A stretch of 64,000 nt of DNA from Thermasporomyces sp036564245 (GTDB taxonomy: Bacteria > Actinomycetota > Actinomycetes > Propionibacteriales > Actinopolymorphaceae), in the NCBI GenBank assembly GCA_036564245.1, contig DATCKU010000043.1:62001-126000 (forward strand), written 5' to 3'. The notes under the pieces are model-generated. The model searched no databases. It saw only the letters and a list, made by a program, of their open reading frames with translations, and was not told where the DNA came from. This document shows positions 1-7,919 of the stretch, piece after piece; within the stretch, counting starts at the first letter, position 1; each line of letters begins with the position of its first letter. The position numbers and the translations under genes were made by a program.

Positions 1-59
1 CACCACAGACGTGGAAGCCGAGCACCGGTCCGGCCTTCCTTGGCTTAGGTCAACGGGAC

Positions 60-93
60 GGCCCTCGACGCTCACAAACTGACGTCGAGGGCC
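60..93. terminator. Perfect 11-bp hairpin, likely terminator
   Basis: The arms GGCCCTCGACG (60-70) and CGTCGAGGGCC (83-93) are perfectly complementary around a 12-nt loop. The only gene nearby in the window ends leftward at 293, so this could end that transcript or an unseen gene further left. There is no clear T-tract. Nothing else recognisable lies in 1-292. Confidence 0.55.
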
Positions 94-292
94 CATCTCG
101 TTCTTCCGTGGTCAAGCCTCAAAGGCTTTCTCCGCCAGCTCTATGCGTCCTTATGGACGACCGGCGAGCCTCTTTAGCGGCGACGGTGCCGGATTCCCGT
201 CGCTAGCCGCTTCCGCTTTACAAGGTATGAGTATTCCGTCCCGCTGTAAGCTAACTTGGAAACACCTAGGGTGCCCAGCTTTGAGGAAGGCG

Positions 293-1594
293 TCACAGCA
301 TCGACTGTTGGGCTGCGTAAGCCTCCAGCTCTTCTCGGGCGGAGGCTGCAATTCGTGAGCCCGAGAAGCGAGGATCTCGACTAAGGATGGACGCCAGATT
401 GTTCACTCGCTTCGCCAGCCAGGAGATCCTACGCTCTTCCGGTAGCTCAAGTACGGGGCGTACTGCATTCATCGCCGCGTCAATGTCTCCTAGCCGAAGT
501 AGGGCGGTCGCGCGGTATACGTGCGCTAGCGCTTCATCGTCGAGCGATCGCTGTTCGATCGGCTCCCGTTTCCAGATTTCGATTGCCATTGCCGATCGTT
601 CCGCGGCAATGTTCAAGGCCCGCTTTTCGGGTAGCCACATGAGGGATGAGCCGGAGTAGTACGCCTCCTTTGCTGGCGAGAACCCGAAGAGGCCTTCCAC
701 GCTGTCCGGTCTTGCGCGTCGTCGGGCTGCGTGCGCCTTTTCGAGCAGGTCTAGGGCCCGTTGAGTGTTCCCATGGTGCGCCGCCACCTGTGCCATGCCG
801 CACAGCAAACGGATTTCGGAAGTCCCGCTTCCGGCATATCTCATGCCATCTTCTAGAAACCATTGGGCGCGGGGAAAGTTTTGGTCGAATCGCGCGATCA
901 AGGATTGCGTTCCACGAGCCCATGCCCGCATCTCGTCATTTCCAGCCAAGTTGGCGAGGTGGAATGTCGCTTGACCGTGAACCATTGCGGCGCGGGAATC
1001 GCCGATATCCAGCGCAGCGTACGCGAGTACGCCTGATACACGTGCCAATGTCAGGTATAGATCTCCCAGTTGGTGTTTTCTGAAGGCGCCGCTGAGAAGT
1101 CTCCGCGTTAGTTCAGAGCGAAGCGCGTTACCCTGCTCAAGCATTGGCCGAGGTGGACTTGCCAGATACGCTATTCCGAGATCGGCTGCTGATTGGTGAA
1201 GCTGATCAAGGTCTACTTCGTCCGGCTGCGTAATCAGGAACAGATGGGATTCTCGAACAGATTGATCTAGTAGGGCGCGGACTCCGCTTGAGACTGACTT
1301 CGCTGACGACAGTTGGTTCTTGGCAGCTTCGGCGAGCGGATCGTCGCTCTCTGCGAGCAGGCTCCAAAAGCGCTCGCGGACCTTGTTCGGCGCGTTACGA
1401 AAGATGTCCTTGAGAAGGCGCTGAGTGGCAGGACGCGGCTCGCTGTCCGGTTCTCTCTGCCACTTGTAGAGGGTCCCTGGGGATAGACCAAGCACGTCCT
1501 GCGCGAGCTTCTCGTCGGAGAGTTCGGGAAACACGTCGCGGTACGCCACGCGGAGTAGGTTCGCACGTCGGCCGGTCCACCTGTCTACCTCCAC
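293..1594 (-). CDS. HTH/TPR-type transcriptional regulator of the AICE
   Basis: A protein of about 433 residues with an N-terminal helix-turn-helix (near residues 25-45, around LAQDVLGLSPGTLYKWQ) followed by alpha-helical repeats of TPR character (for example near AQVAAHHGNTQRALDLLEKA). This architecture is common for regulators carried by actinobacterial plasmids and AICEs. The GTG at 1594 is preferred because a GGGAGG ribosome site sits 6 nt upstream of it; the ATG at 1600 directly abuts that site, and the longer reading frame begins with a TTG. The protein probably controls the transfer or excision genes, but its target is not shown by the sequence. Confidence 0.7.
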   Translation of the reverse strand: MEVDRWTGRRANLLRVAYRDVFPELSDEKLAQDVLGLSPGTLYKWQREPDSEPRPATQRLLKDIFRNAPNKVRERFWSLLAESDDPLAEAAKNQLSSAKSVSSGVRALLDQSVRESHLFLITQPDEVDLDQLHQSAADLGIAYLASPPRPMLEQGNALRSELTRRLLSGAFRKHQLGDLYLTLARVSGVLAYAALDIGDSRAAMVHGQATFHLANLAGNDEMRAWARGTQSLIARFDQNFPRAQWFLEDGMRYAGSGTSEIRLLCGMAQVAAHHGNTQRALDLLEKAHAARRRARPDSVEGLFGFSPAKEAYYSGSSLMWLPEKRALNIAAERSAMAIEIWKREPIEQRSLDDEALAHVYRATALLRLGDIDAAMNAVRPVLELPEERRISWLAKRVNNLASILSRDPRFSGSRIAASAREELEAYAAQQSML

Positions 1595-1747
1595 TGGCAT
1601 CCTCCCGCGCGAAGTGAAGAGCAAATGAAGTGCGACCGAAGGATTGATCAATGGTGTCCTGACGTCGCAGGGCGTTTAGTGGTGTTCATGACATTGACGT
1701 ACTGCCAACCGGTTTGGGACGGCACGACGCCTCCTGCACCGAGGACG

Positions 1748-1945
1748 TCACCGGAGTCCTCGGATCACGGTCTTGACGGTGGCCTGGGAGACGCCGGCAG
1801 CTTCGGCTATCTCCGGCACGGTGTGCTTGGTGGTTCTGCGCACTTCCCGGATTGCTTCGTCCCTCCGCCGTCGCAGATCCTCGAGCACCTGCGTGGCTTC
1901 GCGGACCTGCTCGGCCAGCTTGCGGAGGTCGTCAAGGCTCGCCAT
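1748..1945 (-). CDS. Small HTH protein
   Basis: A 65-residue protein with a predicted coiled coil (DLRKLAEQVREATQVLEDLR) and a C-terminal helix-turn-helix typical of resolvase/MerR-like short regulators (VPEIAEAAGVSQATVKTVI). The longer reading frame starts at a TTG at 1978; the ATG at 1945 is more natural, though no good ribosome site precedes it, so translation may be leaderless. It is divergent from the small genes starting at 2089, and the operator-like repeats at 1992-2023 lie between them, which suggests that it binds there. Such genes are common in AICEs; the exact role is unknown. Confidence 0.65.
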   Translation of the reverse strand: MASLDDLRKLAEQVREATQVLEDLRRRRDEAIREVRRTTKHTVPEIAEAAGVSQATVKTVIRGLR

Positions 1946-1991
1946 GGGGACGAGTCTAGCGGCTTGCCGGGTAGCCAAAACATCGACTAGA

Positions 1992-2023
1992 CGTATAGCC
2001 GGTAGCCGGCTATCGTATAGCCG
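1992..2023. promoter_or_regulatory. Operator-like repeats between divergent AICE genes
   Basis: CGTATAGCCG occurs twice (1992-2001 and 2014-2023), 22 bp apart, about two helical turns. Overlapping this is a perfect inverted repeat, ATAGCCGG (1995-2002), TAG, CCGGCTAT (2006-2013). The site lies between the small HTH gene (minus) and the first gene of the plus-strand run, so it is a good candidate operator for one of the element's own repressors. Confidence 0.6.
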
Positions 2024-2025
2024 TA

Positions 2026-2070
2026 CCCCTCAGGTGGTGACGCACCTGCGGGGCCGGAAGGAAGCCGCGT
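2026..2070 (+). repeat. Hairpin leader repeat, copy A
   Basis: A 5' leader upstream of the ATG at 2089. It contains a stem CAGGTG/CACCTG (2031-2036 and 2043-2048) with the hexaloop GTGACG. The stem extends by four G:C pairs beyond one mismatch (2026-2029 with 2050-2053). It is followed by a segment, GGCCGGAAGGAAGCCGCGTA, that recurs in almost the same form in copy B at 2367-2413. Confidence 0.75.
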
Positions 2071-2088
2071 ACTCAGGGGACGGAGTGC

Positions 2089-2355
2089 ATGGACACGAGG
2101 CAGACCGCACAGACCGTTGAGGACGTGTTCCAGCAGCAGCCGGCGGAGGCATGTGCCTACCACTGGGTGATGACGATCCAGTGGCGTGCCGGCGGTGGTT
2201 ACGGCCAGGCCACGTTCGACGGGATTACCAGGCCTTTGCCGAAGGGGTTTTCCCGCGCGGAGGTGTACCGCCAGCTTCGCGAGCTGGTCTTCGAAAGGGC
2301 CGGGACGGACAGCGCGGCGGTGCTGTTCTTTGCTCTGGAGCCTGCCGAGCTGTGA
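2089..2355 (+). CDS. Hypothetical AICE protein, 88 aa
   Basis: A small protein beginning MDTRQTAQTVEDVFQQQP. It is predicted mixed alpha/beta with a hydrophobic strand near MTIQWRAGGGYGQATF. I do not recognise a named family. It is the first gene of the plus-strand run leading to the TraB-like translocase and is preceded by the hairpin leader at 2026-2070. Codon use and GC match the neighbouring element genes, which supports it being real. No catalytic motif is visible. Confidence 0.6.
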   Translation: MDTRQTAQTVEDVFQQQPAEACAYHWVMTIQWRAGGGYGQATFDGITRPLPKGFSRAEVYRQLRELVFERAGTDSAAVLFFALEPAEL

Positions 2356-2366
2356 CGAGCGTGGAA

Positions 2367-2413
2367 GGCCCCGCAGGTGGTGACGCACCTGCAGGGCCGG
2401 AGTGAAACCGCGT
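2367..2413 (+). repeat. Hairpin leader repeat, copy B
   Basis: The second copy of the leader seen at 2026-2070. The stem core CAGGTG-GTGACG-CACCTG is at 2374-2391 and is identical to copy A. Its outer stem is built from different bases (G2373:C2392, then pairs from 2371-2367 to 2394-2398 beyond a C/A mismatch), so the pairing is kept while the sequence changes. The hairpin lies just after the stop of the 2089 gene and upstream of the ATG at 2440. Confidence 0.75.
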
Positions 2414-2439
2414 ACCCAAGGTGGAAGGAACAACGGTTC

Positions 2440-2721
2440 ATGTCTATCTTCTCGCGCCTGCCTGCTGGCTGGCATGAGGGTGACGAGATCGGTTCCTGTG
2501 TGGAGCGGGAGCCGACCGCGGCGGAGTTGGCTGCGATCGAGGCTGAGTGGCCGGTGATCGAGGCTGAGCTGGCCGCGTTGGATGCGGAGATCAGGGCGCT
2601 CACGGCGGGTGGGCGTGTCTGCGAGCTGGATCGTCGCAGGGTTCGCAGGGCTCAGCGGCGTGTGCTCGGTGCTCGCCGTGTGGCGTCTGTGCCTGCCTCC
2701 TCGAGTGAGGGGGTGGCCTGA
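2440..2721 (+). CDS. DUF6284-family small protein
   Basis: A 93-residue protein with the pattern EPTAAELAAIEAEWPVIEAE followed by an Ala/Glu/Leu-rich helical segment and an Arg-rich C-terminus. This is the character of the DUF6284 family found in actinobacterial plasmids and AICEs. The ATG at 2440 is chosen because it follows the purine-rich AAGGTGGAAGGAA; the frame upstream of it runs through the repeated leader. Its stop overlaps the start of the next gene at 2721, so the two are translationally coupled. Function unknown; predicted cytoplasmic coiled-coil. Confidence 0.7.
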   Translation: MSIFSRLPAGWHEGDEIGSCVEREPTAAELAAIEAEWPVIEAELAALDAEIRALTAGGRVCELDRRRVRRAQRRVLGARRVASVPASSSEGVA

Positions 2722-3095
2722 TGAAGCAGATCTGTCATGAGCATTGCCCGGCCGGTGAGGGTGGCGGCTGGTTCTGGCTTGCGTTGCTGGTCGGCGTGGC
2801 CGGGGGCGTGCTGTGGCTGGTGGGTGAGCTGCTGACCGCGCTGGGCCTGGTGGTGCTGGCTGTCGTCGGCGTCGTCGTCGCCGCTTCGGTGGGTGTGCTG
2901 CTTGTGCTGGCGATTCGTGGCTCGCTGCGCAACCGGCCTGCTGAGGCGGTGAACGTGACAGAGTCCGGGTGGCCGCCGCAGACCGTCACCGAGCCGGTGC
3001 CGGAGGCCCTGCCTGTGGTCGAACCGCGGCCTGAGCACGCAGGTTCGACGCGGCCACAGCTTCGGCTGATCCGTGGCGGGAGGTGGGCCGCATGA
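2721..3095 (+). CDS. Small membrane protein of the AICE transfer run
   Basis: A 124-residue protein with two adjacent hydrophobic segments (about residues 16-36 and 38-66) and a polar Pro/Glu-rich C-terminal tail. It overlaps the upstream gene by one base and the downstream DUF2637 gene by an ATGA overlap, so it belongs to one transcript with the translocase. The place and topology would suit the spread (Spd) type membrane proteins that act with TraB in intramycelial spread of Streptomyces plasmids, but that is inferred from context only. Confidence 0.65.
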   Translation: MKQICHEHCPAGEGGGWFWLALLVGVAGGVLWLVGELLTALGLVVLAVVGVVVAASVGVLLVLAIRGSLRNRPAEAVNVTESGWPPQTVTEPVPEALPVVEPRPEHAGSTRPQLRLIRGGRWAA

Positions 3096-4102
3096 GCACG
3101 ACAACCACCTATGACGGTGCCGGCCAGGTAGCGCGTCTGCCGGTCTGGACACCAGCGGCAGACACCGCACCCGACGGCGCGGGTGGGGCTGAGCGTCTGG
3201 CGGGTTGGTGGCGGCGTGGCGCGATCGTCACGGGCATGTTGACGCTGGCCCTTGGCGTGCTGGGGTTCGTCAACTCGTTCCGGGCGGTTGCGGAGGCTGC
3301 GGAGCCGATGTTTGGCCCGCTGGCACCCACGGTCCCGATCGGGATTGATGTGGGGATCGCGGTGTTTACCGGGCTGGATCTGGTGCTGGCGAAGTTGAAC
3401 ATGCGCCCGGTCTGGCTGCGGGTGGTGCCGTGGTCGCTGGTCGCGGCCACGATCTACCTGAATGTTGAGGGGCAGGACACCTGGTTCGGCAGGGTGTCGC
3501 ACGCGGTGTTGCCGGCCCTGTGGGTGGTGGCGGTCGAGGTCGCCACTCACGCGATCCGGACCCATGCCCGGCTGGTCTCGACCAAGCCTCGGATGGACCG
3601 GATCCGGTTCTCCCGCTGGGTTCTGTCCCCGGTCGCGACGGCGTTGTTGTGGCGGCGGATGGTGCTGTGGGAGATCCGCTCTTACCCGGACGCGCTGGCC
3701 CGGGAGCGGGACCGGATCCTGGCGAGGACCCGGCTGCAGGACACCTACGGCCGCATCGCCTGGCGGTGGAAGGCCCCACGTCGTGAACGTGCCCTGTACC
3801 GGCTCGGAGAACTGGCACCCGACGCGCTGACCGAGGCGGTGACCGCGCTCGACACGGGTGGCACCGCAACTGAGGCCGGGGCGGCAAGGCCTGTCCGGAA
3901 GCGTCGTACGGCGAAGCGGAGGGGTCGGCGGAAGTTGCTCGCCGATTACGTCGCCGAAGCCCGGCAGGCATGGCGGCCGGGCATCGACATCACCCCGGCA
4001 TGGGTGCGTTCGGTGACCGATTGCGCCCGCGGCACGAGCAAGGCCGTTGCCGACGCGCTGCGCGCCGAACAAGCGCCCCAGGCAGGAAGGGGGAGCGCCT
4101 GA
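3092..4102 (+). CDS. DUF2637-domain membrane protein
   Basis: About 336 residues from the ATG at 3092, which overlaps the preceding stop. The N-terminal half has several hydrophobic helices and the conserved-looking stretch PTVPIGIDVGIAVFTGLDLV, characteristic of DUF2637, a family of actinomycete plasmid and AICE proteins often next to traB. The C-terminal half is cytoplasmic and basic, with an Arg/Lys-rich stretch (KRRTAKRRGRRK) that could touch DNA. Its stop overlaps the traB-like start in a TGATG. A membrane partner of the translocase is the most likely role. Confidence 0.75.
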   Translation: MSTTTTYDGAGQVARLPVWTPAADTAPDGAGGAERLAGWWRRGAIVTGMLTLALGVLGFVNSFRAVAEAAEPMFGPLAPTVPIGIDVGIAVFTGLDLVLAKLNMRPVWLRVVPWSLVAATIYLNVEGQDTWFGRVSHAVLPALWVVAVEVATHAIRTHARLVSTKPRMDRIRFSRWVLSPVATALLWRRMVLWEIRSYPDALARERDRILARTRLQDTYGRIAWRWKAPRRERALYRLGELAPDALTEAVTALDTGGTATEAGAARPVRKRRTAKRRGRRKLLADYVAEARQAWRPGIDITPAWVRSVTDCARGTSKAVADALRAEQAPQAGRGSA

Positions 4103-6390
4103 TGTCCACACACCACGAACAGCCCGAACACCGTGACATGAACACCAGCCGTGGAGGGTTCATGAACACCCCCGACAACCAGGCCGTGAACGGCACGGCG
4201 ACCACGGTCGTGAACGGTGCCGTGAATGGTGGCGGGAACGTGGTGCCGTTGCAGCGTGCAGCCCGCCGCGACACCCCTCCTGCCGAGCCGGTGAACGGCG
4301 CCGGTGAGGTTGAGCCGGTGGTGCGGGAGTCGGCACGCTCGGATGTCTCGTTCGAGATCGATTTGGACGAGCCTGCCGATGCCCCGACTGCACCGGTTCC
4401 TGTCGATGTTGCGCCGGTAGCTGACGGGGAGCGGCGGCCGATCATTCCACCGCAGGTGTGGCCGCCGGCGAACCTGTGGCGCACCGTGAAACGCACCGCG
4501 GGCCGCTGGGCTCACATCGCCGCGTTCCACGCGGTCCGTTCACCCTGGTACGCGGTTGAGGTGGCCTGGTACGCCGTCCGCGGGTTGTGCCGGCTAGTGC
4601 GAGAACAGCTTGCCTGGTGGTGGGTGCGCAACCACTTCACGCTGCTGCAGCATGCCGCGGACACCAACGACACCAAGGAATGGACGAAAGTCCTGAAAGA
4701 AATCAAGGCGACCCGACTGTGGCGAGGCACCGTGCTGGCCGGCGAGGCCGCCACCCTCGGGATTGGCCTGCCACTGGTGTGGGCGATGGTGCCGCACCTG
4801 TACTTGGTGCCGGTCGCCGCGGCTGTGGTGCTGGCGCTGGCGCACTACGGCCGGCCACCGGGCAGGACGATCGTGGGCACAGCGGTGGTGACACCTCGGT
4901 TCCGCAAGCTGAACTCTGACGTGGTGTTGCGCGCCTACTACGCCGCCGGGTTGGGCCGGCCGGACAAGCCTGACCAGGAAGTGCGGTTCGGTTCGCAGAT
5001 GTCGCGGGATTCGCGCAACACCGGCTCGCAGGTGGTCGTGGACCTGCCGTACGGGAAGTCCTGGTCGGATGTGCTACGGGCCAAGGAAGCGATCGCGTCG
5101 GGTCTGGATGTTCACGTCAACCAGGTGTTCTTGACTCCGGACAAGACATCGAGCCGCCGGCATCTGCTGTTCGTGGCCGACCGTGACCCGCTGGCGATCC
5201 CGGCAGGAAGAACGGATCTGCTGGACTGCAAGCCACGCAACATCTGGCGGCCGATGCGGTTCGGCAAGGACGAACGCGACCGGCTCGTGACGATCCCCTT
5301 GCTGTGGAGCTCGGTGCTGATCGGTGCCCAGCCCCGCAAGGGCAAAACGTTCGCCGGCCGGCTCCTCGCCTTGTACGCCGCACTGGATCCGTACGTGAAG
5401 CTGGTCATCGTCGACGGCAAGAACTCCCCAGACTGGGTGAAGTTCAAGCTGGTTGCGCACCGCACCGTGTTCGGCACCCACCCGAACCCGAACGACCCGG
5501 ACCCGATCGGCAACCTGCTCGCCGCGTTGGACGAGATCCTCGACCACATCGAGCGGGTGAACCAGCAGCTGGCGAAGCTGCCCGTGTCGCTGTGCCCGGA
5601 AGGCAAACTGACCGAGCAGTTGGCCCGCGACCCCCGGTTCCCGGATCTGCGGGTGGTGATGCTGGTCATGGAGGAATTCCAGGTCTACTTCGAGACCGAA
5701 GACCAGGCCGTCAACAAAGAGATTGCGGCCAAGCTGTCACGGATCCAAGCCGTGGGACCGTCCGCCGGCGTGATCATCGTGTCGCTGTCGCAGAAACCTT
5801 CCGGCGTGGGTGCCGGTGACGTGGGCCGGTTGTTCAACAGGTACCGGGACAACCACGCCGTCCGGTTCGCACTCAAATGCGGTAACCGGATCGTCAGCGA
5901 GGCGGTCCTGGGTGGAGACGCCTACGCCGAAGGCTACGACGCATCCACCCTGCCGGTAGGGGATGAGTACCGCGGGGTCGGCTACCTGTACGGGCTGACC
6001 GACCACACTCCCACGGTGCGCACCTTCCTGGCCGACCACAACGACGCGGAAAAGATCCTCGCGGCCGCCCGCAAACACCGCGAAGCGTTCGGCACGCTCA
6101 CCGGCGACGCCGCCGGTGAGGAAATCGCCCGCGAAACAAGGGATGTGCTTGCCGACGTGCTCACCGTGATGGACGGCGACAGTGCAGCCCACTGGTCGAC
6201 CATCGCCGCCCGGCTGGCCGACCGGATGCCCGAGCACTACGCCGACATCACACCCGAGGCGATCTCAGCCCAGCTTCGCGGGCTCGGAGTGCCCAGCGTT
6301 GACGTCAAACGCGACGGCAAAACCTTCAAAGGCTGCCGTGCCGACGCGATCCGCGCAGCGGCCGACCGCCAGAAATCTCACGCACCGTAA
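4102..6390 (+). CDS. TraB/FtsK/SpoIIIE-type DNA translocase (conjugative transfer)
   Basis: A 762-residue protein from the ATG in the TGATG overlap at 4102. A long Asn/Pro/Ala-rich N-terminus is followed by two membrane segments (about 209-250), then an ATPase domain with a Walker A (GAQPRKGKT, about 407-415) and a Walker B-like strand ending in EE (RVVMLVMEEF, about 520). The C-terminal ~80 residues resemble a winged-helix DNA-binding module. In this family one hexameric translocase pumps double-stranded DNA between mycelia after binding 8-bp motifs at the clt locus; a cluster of 8-bp repeats lies just downstream at 6410-6513. This is the key transfer protein of the element. Confidence 0.9.
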   Translation: MSTHHEQPEHRDMNTSRGGFMNTPDNQAVNGTATTVVNGAVNGGGNVVPLQRAARRDTPPAEPVNGAGEVEPVVRESARSDVSFEIDLDEPADAPTAPVPVDVAPVADGERRPIIPPQVWPPANLWRTVKRTAGRWAHIAAFHAVRSPWYAVEVAWYAVRGLCRLVREQLAWWWVRNHFTLLQHAADTNDTKEWTKVLKEIKATRLWRGTVLAGEAATLGIGLPLVWAMVPHLYLVPVAAAVVLALAHYGRPPGRTIVGTAVVTPRFRKLNSDVVLRAYYAAGLGRPDKPDQEVRFGSQMSRDSRNTGSQVVVDLPYGKSWSDVLRAKEAIASGLDVHVNQVFLTPDKTSSRRHLLFVADRDPLAIPAGRTDLLDCKPRNIWRPMRFGKDERDRLVTIPLLWSSVLIGAQPRKGKTFAGRLLALYAALDPYVKLVIVDGKNSPDWVKFKLVAHRTVFGTHPNPNDPDPIGNLLAALDEILDHIERVNQQLAKLPVSLCPEGKLTEQLARDPRFPDLRVVMLVMEEFQVYFETEDQAVNKEIAAKLSRIQAVGPSAGVIIVSLSQKPSGVGAGDVGRLFNRYRDNHAVRFALKCGNRIVSEAVLGGDAYAEGYDASTLPVGDEYRGVGYLYGLTDHTPTVRTFLADHNDAEKILAAARKHREAFGTLTGDAAGEEIARETRDVLADVLTVMDGDSAAHWSTIAARLADRMPEHYADITPEAISAQLRGLGVPSVDVKRDGKTFKGCRADAIRAAADRQKSHAP

Positions 6391-6409
6391 CCAACTCTGG
6401 GTGGGGTTG

Positions 6410-6513
6410 GGTAGCGGCTCGGCCGCGACCAGGTAGCGGCACCGCTACCCGCCCCGCAACCCCCAACATCCGCCCTGATCAGGCCGCATGCCCGCCGGTA
6501 GCGGGCCGCGACC
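6410..6513. repeat. 8-bp repeat cluster downstream of traB (candidate clt)
   Basis: GGTAGCGG occurs at 6410-6417, 6432-6439 and 6497-6504 in direct orientation and as CCGCTACC at 6442-6449. Two of the copies continue into the same GGCCGCGACC-type segment (to 6430 and to 6513). The second and inverted copies form a perfect 8-bp inverted repeat with a 2-bp spacer. The position directly after the translocase stop matches where Streptomyces transfer loci bound by TraB are found. Confidence 0.6.
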
Positions 6514-6554
6514 TTGGCTCACCACACCCAAAACACCCCCACGAGAGGCCAACC

Positions 6555-6845
6555 ATGCCCACCCACACCGCAACCGCAACCCTCACCGCCGCTACACACA
6601 GTAACGGGCAAGGGGTTGCTGTCCTCGTCCTGATCGGACTCGTCTGGGCCGCCGGCTACCTGCTCCTGTGCTGGATCTGGCCCTTCCGGTACTGCCGCCG
6701 CTGCCGCGGCTGGGGCAAACGACACGCCCCCATCGGCCGCGGATTCCGCCACTGCCCCCGATGCGACGGCACCGGCTACCGGCTCCGCATCGGCCGGCAC
6801 GTGATCAACCACCTGCGACGCACCCACCACCGCGCCAGCAGATAA
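6555..6845 (+). CDS. Small membrane protein with two CxxC zinc-binding pairs
   Basis: A 96-residue protein with one hydrophobic segment (about 20-43) followed by CRRCRGWG and CPRCDGTGYR. This pair of CxxCxGxG-type motifs is like a single DnaJ-type zinc knuckle; the C-terminus is basic. The ribosome site GAGAGG precedes the ATG at 6555. Similar small genes occur in AICEs between the transfer and replication modules, but no function is established. It probably binds zinc on the cytoplasmic face of the membrane. Confidence 0.65.
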   Translation: MPTHTATATLTAATHSNGQGVAVLVLIGLVWAAGYLLLCWIWPFRYCRRCRGWGKRHAPIGRGFRHCPRCDGTGYRLRIGRHVINHLRRTHHRASR

Positions 6846-6873
6846 CCGTCAACGCCTGAAGGAGAAAGCCGCC

Positions 6874-7809
6874 ATGACAACCGTCACCGCCCCACACTCT
6901 GACCTTCAGCGCCACCTGCAAGACGCCGCACTCGCCGCCGCTGCCCGCGGCTGGCACATCTTCCCGCTCATACCCGGCGGCAAGCGCCCAGCCATCCGCG
7001 AATGGGAAGCCCGCGCCACCACCAACCGGGAACGGATCCTCCGCTGCTGGGGCTCCGGCCCCTACAACATCGGCATCGCCTGCGGACCCTCCGGCCTGGT
7101 CGTGCTCGACCTCGACGTCGCCAAACCCGGCGAGCCGATCCCACCCGAGTACGAACAATGCGGCTTCCACTGCGGAGGCCAAGTCCTCGCCGACCTACAG
7201 AACGCCCACGGCGACATCCCCAACACCCTCATGGTCGCCACACCCTCCGGCGGAGAGCACTGGTACTTCACCCCGCCCCCCGGTGTCCAGCTACGCAACA
7301 CAACCGGCCGGCTCGGCTGGAAGATCGACACCCGCGCCGCCGGCGGATACGTCGTCGCACCCGGCTCACTCATCAACGGCGTGGCCTACACGATCGTCCT
7401 CGACACCCCACCCGCACCACTACCCGGCTGGATCGCACGCCAGCTCACCACCACACCAGACACATCCGCCCCCGTCTCGGAGTCGGCGATGCCGACCGAG
7501 GCACAACGCCGACGCGACTACGTAGCCGCCGCCGTCCGCGGCGAACTCGCCCGCATACTCAGCCCCACCAACCTCGCCGCCCGCCACATCGGCCCCCACG
7601 ACAAAGGACCCGGCCGCAACAACGCCCTCTACCAAGCCGCCCTACGACTCGGACAACTCGTCGCCACCGGCGACCTCGACCACACCGTCATCCACGCCGT
7701 CCTCGTCACCGCCGGCCGCGCCACCGGACTCGACCACACCGAAGCAACCAAAACCGTCGCCTCCGGACTACGCACCGGCATGAGCAAGCCGCGGGAGAAG
7801 GCGGCCTAG
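6874..7809 (+). CDS. Bifunctional DNA primase/polymerase (prim-pol) replication protein
   Basis: A 311-residue protein with the archaeo-eukaryotic primase fold signature. It has an N-terminal AAARGWHIFPLIPGGKRP, the metal-binding D-x-D in VVLDLDVAKPG (about residues 79-81) and the later GGEHWYF and DTRAAGGYVVAPGS motifs. Prim-pol proteins start replication of the circular form in one class of AICEs. AAGGAG lies 9 nt upstream of the ATG at 6874. The DUF3631 gene and repeat copy 1 follow directly, so this is probably the replication module with its origin nearby. Confidence 0.88.
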   Translation: MTTVTAPHSDLQRHLQDAALAAAARGWHIFPLIPGGKRPAIREWEARATTNRERILRCWGSGPYNIGIACGPSGLVVLDLDVAKPGEPIPPEYEQCGFHCGGQVLADLQNAHGDIPNTLMVATPSGGEHWYFTPPPGVQLRNTTGRLGWKIDTRAAGGYVVAPGSLINGVAYTIVLDTPPAPLPGWIARQLTTTPDTSAPVSESAMPTEAQRRRDYVAAAVRGELARILSPTNLAARHIGPHDKGPGRNNALYQAALRLGQLVATGDLDHTVIHAVLVTAGRATGLDHTEATKTVASGLRTGMSKPREKAA

Positions 7810-7825
7810 GGAACGCACTGACAGG

Positions 7826-7903
7826 ACCCGTCCCAAGCGTCCCCGCCCAGGTCAGCCCTGGGACGGATTGAACTCCTGGGATGGATCGATCCGTCCCAGG
7901 GCC
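7826..7903 (+). repeat. AICE repeat copy 1 (CGTCCC iteron-like)
   Basis: The repeat opens ACCCGTCCCAAGCGTCCC and contains a CCCAGG/CCTGGG inverted repeat. It ends in the near-palindrome around GGATCGATCC (7874-7901, one T/G imperfection in each half-arm comparison). It fills the gap between the prim-pol stop and the ribosome site of the DUF3631 gene. Copies 2 (9013-9096) and 3 (10985-11076, inverted) share the same order of elements. Confidence 0.85.
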
Positions 7904-7919
7904 TGCTTGAAGGAGACCT

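Noticed and set aside
1..2000. Search for a duplicated tRNA-Ala 3' end as the left att site
   Set aside because: No match to the 3' half of the tRNA (TTGAACCCCT-type sequence) was found by eye; the site may be outside the window or elsewhere.
2735..4111. Minus-strand 458-codon frame opposite the DUF2637 gene
   Set aside because: His/Arg/Pro-rich shadow without motifs; the plus-strand genes overlap cleanly by ATGA/TGATG and have membrane helices and known domains.
7002..7871. Plus-strand frame inside the prim-pol gene
   Set aside because: Almost entirely Arg, His and Pro; shadow of the prim-pol gene.
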